Assembly: GCA_905182575.1 (NCBI GenBank)
Contig: CAJJCA010000009.1
Location: forward strand, 1-45,688
DNA: 45,688 nt
Direction: 5' to 3'
Origin: an uncultured Flavobacteriaceae bacterium
Lineage (GTDB): Bacteria > Bacteroidota > Bacteroidia > Flavobacteriales > Flavobacteriaceae
Position 1 is the stretch's first letter. Every line of letters starts with the position of its first letter. A program made the translations under genes and the position numbers. This document shows positions 40,142 to 45,688 of this stretch, piece after piece. The notes beneath the pieces are model-generated. The model was not told the DNA's origin, ran no database searches, and saw only the letters and a program-made list of their open reading frames with translations.

Positions 40142-40558
40142 TTACAGGACTATTTCTTTGTATTTATCAATAATTTGTTGATTTAATTTACTCTTATTAT
40201 TAACATTCATATTAAGCATATAAATATCACTTTCCCTAATATTATTATGACTCCACAAAGCTAATTCAGTAATAACTGGAGTTAATGAAAGTCCTTTTTC
40301 AGTCAGATTGTAGATAAAAGTTTTCTTGTTATCTGGATGATTTACTTTAGTTATAAATCCAGTTTTTAATAAAGTTTTTAAACGAGCTGACAAAATATTT
40401 GGTGCTATAGACTCGTCACTCTCATAAAAATCTTTGAATGTTTTTTTGTATTCAAGTAGCATTAGTTTTATGATAACAAGGGTCCATTTATCTCCAACAA
40501 CATCTAATGCTGAAGTTACAGGACAATCACACCTAAAAATCTTATCTAAAAATGACAT
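40142..40558 (-). CDS. HxlR-family transcriptional regulator
   Basis: A 138-residue winged helix-turn-helix regulator. The N-terminal CDCPVTSALDVVGDKWTLVI is the HxlR signature with Cys at positions 10 and 12, which in some members sense oxidants or aldehydes. The recognition helix region is APNILSARLKTLLKTGFITK, and the wing is the following HPDNKKTFIYNLTEKG. It is divergent from the SDR gene, with two exact 16-bp repeats in the 91-base gap, so control of that gene is likely. Intact, bracketed by the direct repeats. Confidence 0.9.
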   Translation of the reverse strand: MSFLDKIFRCDCPVTSALDVVGDKWTLVIIKLMLLEYKKTFKDFYESDESIAPNILSARLKTLLKTGFITKVNHPDNKKTFIYNLTEKGLSLTPVITELALWSHNNIRESDIYMLNMNVNNKSKLNQQIIDKYKEIVL

Positions 40559-40576
40559 AATTTTTTTAAACTAAAT

Positions 40577-40625
40577 TTTACTATCAAAACAATAGTTATT
40601 TATTCTATCTTTACTATCAAAACAA
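40577..40625. promoter_or_regulatory. direct-repeat operator pair between hxlR and the SDR gene
   Basis: TTTACTATCAAAACAA occurs exactly twice, at 40577-40592 and 40610-40625, 33 bases apart start to start (about three helical turns). It sits between divergent starts, so it is a good candidate for the HxlR binding site. Confidence 0.65.
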
Positions 40626-40649
40626 AAGTAATAATAAATAATCTATCAA

Positions 40650-41663
40650 ATGAATAAAAAAGTATTGTTAACGGGTATTTCGGGATATATCGGTAATCAT
40701 TGTGCTGTGGAGCTATTGAAGAATGGATATTCTGTTCGTGGTTCCGTAAGAAGTCTTTCAAAATCAGAAAAAGTTATTGCCGTAATTAAAAAAGAAGTAG
40801 ACCCAAAAGATAATTTGGAGTTTTGTGAGTTGGACCTTCTAAGTGATGACGGCTGGGATGATGCAATGAAAGGATGTGAGTTTGTATTGCATGTGGCTTC
40901 TCCGTTTATCATTTTAGAGCCAAAAGACGAAAATGAATATATTAGACCTGCTGTTGATGGCACAATTAGAGCCTTAAAGGCAGCGAAAAAAGCAGGTATT
41001 AAGCGTGTTGTCCTTACTTCTTCGATGGTCTCTATGTTAGAAGATGCCGACAAATCAATCGATATTAACTTCGAGTCTTGGACGAATGTTAATGCTAAAA
41101 ATGTAAATGCTTATGCAAAAAGTAAAACCTTAGCTGAGCAAGCTGCTTGGGACTTTATTCGTGCTCAAACTGATGCTAAACCAATGGAACTTTCTGTTGT
41201 GAATCCAGGTCCTGTTTATGGCCCAACTCTCTCGGGTGACTTATCAGGAGCTTCTATGGGTATGTTTAAGCAAATAATGTCAGGGAAAATGCCAATGGTT
41301 CCTCAGGCTGCAATTAACATGTCTGATGTTCGAGACATTGCCAAAATCCATGTTTTAGCACTTGAAAATGAAAATGCTAATGGAAAACGTTTTATTGTAG
41401 CAACTGAGAAAGCTCACAAGTTTCAGGATATTGCCCAGCATATAAAATCCAATGGATATGATAAGGTAAGTACAAGATTAGCTCCAAATTTTTTACTAAA
41501 TTTTATTGGTAATTTTGATAGAGAAGCTCGAAGTATGAAGACTTTTATTGGTAAAACATACGATGGTGATGTTTCCTCAACAATGGAAACATTCGATTGG
41601 AAGCCAATTAGTTTAGAAAAAACTGTTTTGGATACTATTAAATCAATAGAATCATTTGCTTAG
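40650..41663 (+). CDS. extended SDR, NAD-dependent epimerase/dihydroflavonol reductase-like
   Basis: A 337-residue extended short-chain dehydrogenase of the dihydroflavonol 4-reductase/aldehyde reductase group. The cofactor loop is LLTGISGYIGNHCAVELLKN (G-x-x-G-x-x-G), and the catalytic Tyr/Lys pair is in YAKSKTLAEQAAW, preceded by VVLTSSMVSML with the Ser. VVNPGPVYGPTL follows, as expected. Likely reduces an aldehyde or ketone with NADPH; substrate unknown. A terminator follows at 41696. It is divergent from the HxlR gene, with shared repeats, so induction by a reactive aldehyde is a reasonable guess. Confidence 0.88.
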   Translation: MNKKVLLTGISGYIGNHCAVELLKNGYSVRGSVRSLSKSEKVIAVIKKEVDPKDNLEFCELDLLSDDGWDDAMKGCEFVLHVASPFIILEPKDENEYIRPAVDGTIRALKAAKKAGIKRVVLTSSMVSMLEDADKSIDINFESWTNVNAKNVNAYAKSKTLAEQAAWDFIRAQTDAKPMELSVVNPGPVYGPTLSGDLSGASMGMFKQIMSGKMPMVPQAAINMSDVRDIAKIHVLALENENANGKRFIVATEKAHKFQDIAQHIKSNGYDKVSTRLAPNFLLNFIGNFDREARSMKTFIGKTYDGDVSSTMETFDWKPISLEKTVLDTIKSIESFA

Positions 41664-41695
41664 TAAATGTTATTTTTATTGTGCTTTTATAAATT

Positions 41696-41719
41696 CGCCT
41701 CTAATTAAGTTTAGTGGCG
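41696..41719 (+). terminator. intrinsic terminator after the SDR gene
   Basis: CGCCTCTAA (41696-41704) pairs with TTTAGTGGCG around TTAAG, with one mismatch, then TTTTC. It is closely similar to the terminator at 9945. Confidence 0.7.
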
Positions 41720-41726
41720 TTTTCTT

Positions 41727-41762
41727 TTAAACCACAGGCATATCATCTTCAGTGAGTTCTGG
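41727..41762 (-). repeat. LTEDDMPVV-type gene-end repeat, copy 4
   Basis: The minus-strand frame reads E-L-T-E-D-D-M-P-V-V-stop, the consensus form. With the adjacent hairpin it matches 9945-10013. Confidence 0.65.
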
Positions 41763-41941
41763 TATTTCTAAACCTCTTAAATAGGTCAAACTAACGTTTA
41801 TAGCTAACTTTTATAAGCCCAAGAATTTCATCAGTCGTATAGCTCTAAACCACCTATTTCACTGGGATAGCTGGGTTCTAATTACCTACTTTTATTTGGG
41901 GTTAACCCCAAAAAATCCAACCTAAAACTCTCAATTCAACA

Positions 41942-42038
41942 CCCCACCCCTTCAAAATAAGTCTATTTTCCTTTTGGGGATACGCTGGTGAAATGGGTAT
42001 ATAACCTAATCTCCTAATCCATCTAGGGTTTTTTATGC
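41942..42038. repeat. 98-bp direct repeat, copy B
   Basis: Same orientation as copy A about 2,015 bases upstream, with a handful of differences by eye. The two copies bracket the HxlR/SDR pair. It ends in GGGTTTTTTATGC, 76 bases before the next gene. Confidence 0.9.
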
Positions 42039-42113
42039 AAAAACGTGACATATGTCATTTTTTAAATGGTTCAATAATTATAAATTAGATTTTTAATCAT
42101 AAATCAATTTAAA

Positions 42114-42545
42114 ATGAGAAAAATAACATTAGTTTTAGTTTCTATTCTTATTCTTGGATGCAGTGGAACTGGAGTACAACTTAGTGCTGCCTCACGAGGA
42201 ACTGCTGTACATGAACTTGCTGAAAACTATTTAAATAATGATATGGATGGACTAAAGTCTCTTTGGTCTCCTGACTTAAAGGTATATCTTAATAGTACAG
42301 AATCAATTTCACTTGAAGAATTAGAAGTTTTATTACAGGCTCAACATACTACTTTTGACCCTATTACAATGTCATGGGGGCAAAATGATAATCAAGATAT
42401 TAAACAATGGGTTGAAACAACTAATTATCCTGCTGGACCAGCTAATGATGCTGTTACAGTTACTCAAACTTGGTTTAATTGGATAGCTACAAGCAAATTG
42501 ACTGGAGAAAAAATTACAATGCCAGCGCACATAAGCTTTGTTTAG
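42114..42545 (+). CDS. lipoprotein with SnoaL/NTF2-like fold, probably cut at the C-terminus
   Basis: 143 residues starting with a lipoprotein signal (MRKITLVLVSILILGCSG, lipobox LILGC, Cys16). The mature part, with AVHELAENYLNNDMDGLKSLWSPDL and then WFNWIATSKLTGEKITMPAH, reads like the NTF2/SnoaL cone-shaped domain common in flavobacterial small proteins. Family members normally run on with V-W-E-x-D-K-I and a final strand; here a stop follows ISFV. The sequence after about 42545 has a different look, so the end was probably lost. No catalytic residue can be assigned. Confidence 0.6.
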   Translation: MRKITLVLVSILILGCSGTGVQLSAASRGTAVHELAENYLNNDMDGLKSLWSPDLKVYLNSTESISLEELEVLLQAQHTTFDPITMSWGQNDNQDIKQWVETTNYPAGPANDAVTVTQTWFNWIATSKLTGEKITMPAHISFV

Positions 42546-42916
42546 ACTTCTTAGTGGTTAGGGCAGAATCTTGTGTGACTGTTTCACATGCAACTGTAGA
42601 GGCATCAGCCGTAGTAGTACCTGGTCCGAATACACATTTACTGAATAGTCCGCTAGGGGTATTTTAATTCAACTCAGGCATATCCTCTTCAGAAAGTTCA
42701 AGATGATATGCCTGTACTAAGGACAAGTCTACCAAATCGGTCTGTTAACGTTTATTTGGGATGACCCTGTTGCAAAATCAATTGGATGAGTCAAAATATT
42801 AGTGACACTCACATCCAATATAATCAGAAAAAATTATTGTATGCCATGCCTGCAAAGAACAGAGCTGGATGGCAAACGGGCCATTCATTCCAAATGTAGA
42901 TATCCTTTTCGTTAGT
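42546..42916. other. spacer with gene-end repeat and hairpin
   Basis: No supported gene. Copy 5 of the LTEDDMPVV-type repeat lies at 42664-42705, overlapping an exact 9-bp inverted repeat AGGCATATC/GATATGCCT (42676-42684 with 42705-42713). The plus-strand frame over 42546-42667 is open but unrecognised. Confidence 0.5.
42664..42705 (-). repeat. LTEDDMPVV-type gene-end repeat, copy 5
   Basis: The minus-strand frame reads E-L-S-E-E-D-M-P-E-L-N-stop, preceded by about 16 open codons (ending S-L-V-Q-A-Y-H-L). It is the most divergent copy but keeps the E-E-D-M-P core. Confidence 0.5.
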
Positions 42917-43934
42917 TTATTTACACTGAATTAGGACATGGATCGATTTATCATCAGATTTATCATTTCTAAGCTCAAAAGCCTCTTGAATTTGGCTCAA
43001 TGGGTATATATGAGTGATCATTTGTTTCGTATTAATAAGACCATCCAACACTAGTTGAACAGCCTCCTGATAAAACCGTCGCATATCAATATCCGATCTT
43101 GGTTCAGTGCTTAATATTGATAGTCGTTTGCGATGCACCTTGAAAAAATCGAAAGGTTCATTACATATGCCAATGCAGCCGTACATGACTATTTTACCGC
43201 AAAAAGCGGCACAATCAAGAGCGTCTATCATGCCCTCTCCATCCAATAAACATGGTATAACAATATCAAAACCATCTGGAAAATCCTGTTTCAAAACTTC
43301 AAAGTTTGAAGTTTTTTCATTTTTAATTTTGTAGGTGTGGGTTCCACCGTATTTTTTTGCGAGACTTAGTTTATGATCGTGCAAATCGGTAACCACAAGA
43401 TTTTTAGGGCTAAATAATTTGGTCACCTGTGTCATGATCAGACCGCTAACCCCTTGCCCCATGATCAGGACATTCGAGTTTGGTTTTATATCTGACAACT
43501 CAGCTGCGTGCATGATGCCTGGAAGTACTTCCAGTAGGCTTGTCTCCTTGATAGGGAAATAGTCAGGTACAACCTTAACATTAAAAGGTTCGCAAACTAT
43601 ATATTCAGCAAAGGCTCCCCGAAACATACCTGCAGGTTACTTTATCTCCTTTTTTTATCGAAGAAATGTTCTTTCCGACTTTATCCACGATTCCCCCAAC
43701 TTAGTGCCCCAGTCGGTTCGGGAATGACAGGAATTCTGGATGTCTGTTTCCTCTGTAACATTCCAAGTCTGATCCACAAATACCAACAAAAGCAATCTTT
43801 ATTCTGATCTCATCTTCGTTTGGTTCTGGTATTTCGGCAAAACCCAAATCCATTTTAAACGGTTCTCTCAATATGGCAACCCGCTGATTGTTCGGATGAT
43901 ATTCATCCACCGGTTTCAGGTTAGCTAGCAACAT
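42917..43934 (-). pseudogene. medium-chain alcohol dehydrogenase (zinc-type), broken
   Basis: An NAD(P)-dependent dehydrogenase of the zinc-binding MDR family. The N-terminal GroES-like part (43934 to 43701) has FVGICGSDLECYRGNRHPEF with the first zinc Cys, then L-G-H followed by TAA where the family has Glu (GHE), then VGGIVDKVGKNISSIKKGD. After a frame change at about 43645 the Rossmann part reads FAEYIVCEPFNV, VLIMGQGVSGLIMTQVTKLF and DGFDIVIPCL, ending at 42917. The structural zinc loop between the two is missing (about 25 residues). So this has a nonsense change, a shift and a loss. Substrate unknown. Confidence 0.75.
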
Positions 43935-44221
43935 TTTTGAAGAAATATAATAATTTAATTAATATTTAGGATTAGTCTTTATCCCTGAACTTACTAGAGT
44001 TGATCTTCATTTCACATATTTTTTCCCAGTTCCAGAATTGTTTGTTGGTTTTCCAGCTGGTTTAGAACTTGGATTTTATTTTTGAAAGAAGGGAATCGAC
44101 TCATTGAAAAAGAAATCAACTTATAATGATTGAAAAATATTTCTCTTTCAAACAAAATTGTTTATTTTCAATAATTAAAGTTTTTAAATATAAATGATAA
44201 CTCAATATAACTTTTAAAATC

Positions 44222-44350
44222 ATGGCTCATTACAATAAACTTTTATTAGTACTAAGTATATTTATATTCTTTTCATCTTGTGAAAACAAAAAATCAACTC
44301 CAATTCAATCCATTGCTGAATTAGACTTAAAGGATACATCGGTCTTTTGA
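44222..44350 (+). pseudogene. lipoprotein head fragment
   Basis: 42 codons: MAHYNKLLLVLSIFIFFSSC is a good lipoprotein leader (Cys20), followed by ENKKSTPIQSIAELDLKD and then TGA. No domain follows, so it is either a tiny lipoprotein or, more likely, the cut start of a larger one. A GACTCC-TGCT-GGAGTC hairpin lies 35 bases after the stop. Confidence 0.45.
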
Positions 44351-44384
44351 TTCTTTTACAACCTAGACTACTAAGGTCTTGATA

Positions 44385-44400
44385 GACTCCTGCTGGAGTC
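44385..44400. repeat. short perfect hairpin
   Basis: GACTCC/GGAGTC around TGCT, exact 6-bp stem. No T-run follows directly, so it is not a standard terminator. Confidence 0.5.
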
Positions 44401-44455
44401 AGCTAGGTGAGAGTTAAAAATATTTAACTACATTTAATTTAAAATAATTTGCATT

Positions 44456-44498
44456 ATGAAAAAGCTATTCCTTATACTTTTATTCATTCCTTATTAAT
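44456..44498 (+). pseudogene. signal-peptide stub
   Basis: An ATG followed by KKLFLILLFIPY and a stop. It looks like a cut-off signal peptide, in the same style as the head fragment at 44222. The partial repeat at 44516 follows directly. Confidence 0.35.
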
Positions 44499-44515
44499 TA
44501 AAACAAGATATCGAT

Positions 44516-44545
44516 CCTCATCTAATCCAACTAGGGTTTTTTATG
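44516..44545. repeat. 98-bp repeat, partial copy C
   Basis: Only the right end is present: CTAATCCAACTAGGGTTTTT and then ATG. It is 15 bases before the DUF5916 gene, just as the complete copies lie before their following segments. Confidence 0.65.
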
Positions 44546-44559
44546 GTTAATTAATTTAA

Positions 44560-45688
44560 ATGAAAAAAAAAATAAAGACACTATTATTACTCAAATTCTT
44601 ATTTATAACTAGTCAAATTATTTCCCAGGATCTTGTGCCTGAATATATAGTGAAGTTTACGTCATTACCTATTATGATTGACGGAAATGATAATGATTTA
44701 CCCTGGGACTCTACCAACTCAATAAATACTCAATGGACAAACTTCCCCAACGTAACAAATGACTTTGAGTCACCTACTCAAGTTAAGATGCTTTACGATG
44801 ATAGGTACATTTATATTTTATGTAAAGCAATCACAAAAAATAAAAATTTTGTAATACCATCATTGAGATGGGATTTTAGCGGAAGGGCATCTGATAAAAT
44901 TAATTTAGCTTTTGATACATTTAGTGATGGAAACAATGCTTATCACTTTGGCTCTAATATGGTTGGTGTTAAAGCTGACGCATTAATTTCTAACGGTGGA
45001 GTTGGTGGATCAGGAAGCAGGACAGAAGTTTATAACCGTTCTTGGGATGGAAAATGGGATGTAGAAGGCGGGATTTATGATGGTTATTATTTAATTGAAT
45101 TTAGAATTCCTTTCTCTACTTTACATTATCCAAAGGATTCGGAATCATGGAGATTTAATTTTACCCGAAATGATACTCAGCATAAACAAAGAACGACTTG
45201 GGTAAAGATTCCGCAGCAATTTAACACAATTAATCTTTCTTTTCTTGGAAAAATTAAGTTTGAGAAAGGTCTTTCAAAGCCAAAAGGAAAAGTTTCATAT
45301 ATACCATATGTAAATGGGCTTTCAGAAAAAAATAATATTTATGATAGATCACTCAATCAGTTAAGTTATGGAGGTGATATTAAAATTCCTATTAGCTCTG
45401 GGCTTAATGTTGATTTAACCATCAATCCTGACTTTTCCCAAGTTGAAGTCGATAATGAAATCATTAACCTTAGTATGTTTGAAGTCAGAATGGATGAGAA
45501 AAGACAGTTTTTTCTTCAAAATAAAGATATTTTTTCAAATTTTGGAGCAGCGAGAACTACTAATCCCTTTTTTACCAGAAGGATAGGTCTTTCTAGAGAC
45601 CTTAATGGTGATTTAATTCAAAATAAAATTGTAGGTGGATTCAGATTAAGTGGTAAAATTAATAATAATCTTAAGATTGGTGTGCTGA
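44560..45688 (+). CDS. DUF5916 outer-membrane-associated protein, partial
   Basis: An open frame of 376 codons runs off the right edge with no stop. A signal peptide (about 1-22, ending SQIISQ) is followed by a CBM9-like beta-sandwich (about residues 28-220), with PIMIDGNDNDLPWDSTNSIN and later VKMLYDDRYIYILCKA, as in carbohydrate-binding family 9-type domains at the front of DUF5916 proteins. The DUF5916 part begins at about residue 245 with the tell-tale NPDFSQVEVDNEIINLSMFE, then MDEKRQFFLQNKDIFSNFGA and FFTRRIGLSRDL. The full protein is expected to be 750-850 residues, with an outer-membrane barrel-like second half. Its role is unproven. No frameshift in the visible part. Confidence 0.88.
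   Translation, partial: MKKKIKTLLLLKFLFITSQIISQDLVPEYIVKFTSLPIMIDGNDNDLPWDSTNSINTQWTNFPNVTNDFESPTQVKMLYDDRYIYILCKAITKNKNFVIPSLRWDFSGRASDKINLAFDTFSDGNNAYHFGSNMVGVKADALISNGGVGGSGSRTEVYNRSWDGKWDVEGGIYDGYYLIEFRIPFSTLHYPKDSESWRFNFTRNDTQHKQRTTWVKIPQQFNTINLSFLGKIKFEKGLSKPKGKVSYIPYVNGLSEKNNIYDRSLNQLSYGGDIKIPISSGLNVDLTINPDFSQVEVDNEIINLSMFEVRMDEKRQFFLQNKDIFSNFGAARTTNPFFTRRIGLSRDLNGDLIQNKIVGGFRLSGKINNNLKIGVL

Larger units (their letters stand above)
41664..42113. other. repeat-rich spacer after the SDR gene
   Basis: No gene seen in 450 bases. In order it holds the hairpin terminator (41696), repeat copy 4 (41727), and the 98-bp direct repeat copy B (41942). In the middle a minus-strand frame of about 22 codons (S-L-T-Y-L-R-G-L-E-I-P) leads into copy 4. 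Confidence 0.6.

Noticed and set aside
39800-42113. Integron cassette array
   Set aside because: The recombinase is of the ordinary Bacteroidota type without a visible integron-specific insert. The HxlR and SDR genes are divergent, and the 98-bp repeats lack convincing RYYYAAC/GTTRRRY ends.
42546-42667. Open plus-strand frame ending PGPNTHLLNSPLGVF
   Set aside because: No start codon of its own and no motif. It may be a true gene end, but nothing supports a product.

Overview
The window looks like chromosomal DNA of a marine-type member of the Flavobacteriaceae (Bacteroidota). Supporting signs are the low GC content, spacers with TAnnTTTG promoter boxes and no clear Shine-Dalgarno sites, lipoprotein and secreted carbohydrate enzymes (GH43, GH78, three sulfatases, PhoD), DUF5916 and DUF6090-like proteins, a flavobacterial tyrosine recombinase catalytic domain, and a thiamine operon in the usual Bacteroidota order. 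No rRNA, CRISPR array or complete insertion sequence was seen.

Layout. 1-3.0 kb: housekeeping block (a divergent TamB-like start, tsaD, rsmE, an AI-2E family permease). 3.0-4.1 kb: tRNA-Arg(TCT) with terminator, followed by a fragment of a proteobacterial-looking topoisomerase I. 4.1-12.3 kb: an accessory stretch with an intact GH43 enzyme, a broken SGNH lipoprotein, a broken MFS transporter, a decayed DUF6090-like gene, a long beta-roll surface protein with a self-cleaving chaperone, a truncated Crp-like gene, DUF4442, a nitronate monooxygenase and a cytochrome c scrap. 12.3-18.0 kb: sugar metabolism (exported Gfo/Idh/MocA oxidoreductase, GHMP sugar kinase, sugar-phosphate nucleotidylyltransferase), a Bax inhibitor-like membrane protein and a semialdehyde dehydrogenase. 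18.2-24.0 kb: PhoD phosphatase and three sulfatases in tandem. 24.1-31.4 kb: TPP riboswitch and thiS-thiC-thiE-thiD-thiE-thiG-thiH-thiF. 31.4-36.6 kb: a secreted protein, a serine hydrolase, a YjdM/PhnA-like zinc ribbon protein, a GH78 rhamnosidase and a transaldolase. 36.8-39.1 kb: a lipid phosphatase and phosphoethanolamine transferase pair. 39.1-44.5 kb: a rearranged region with a 5'-truncated recombinase, near-identical direct repeats around an HxlR/SDR pair, and broken genes. 44.6 kb to the end: a DUF5916 protein that runs off the window.

How the genes work together. The GH43, GH78, sulfatase, PhoD, kinase, nucleotidylyltransferase and dehydrogenase genes fit breakdown and salvage of sulfated plant or algal polysaccharide sugars, but no SusC/SusD pair lies here. 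The thiamine operon would make HMP, thiazole and thiamine phosphate under TPP control. The PAP2 and EptA-like pair fits remodelling of lipid A phosphates.

A strong feature is damage. About fifteen otherwise full-length genes carry one to four single-base frameshifts or a stop, often in or next to homopolymers, while neighbours are intact. This may be sequencing or assembly error, genuine decay, or both. Separately there are true remnants (topA, cytochrome, Crp-like, recombinase, lipoprotein heads) and several dispersed repeat families that look like real rearrangement. Functions were assigned from motifs read by eye; no database search was run.
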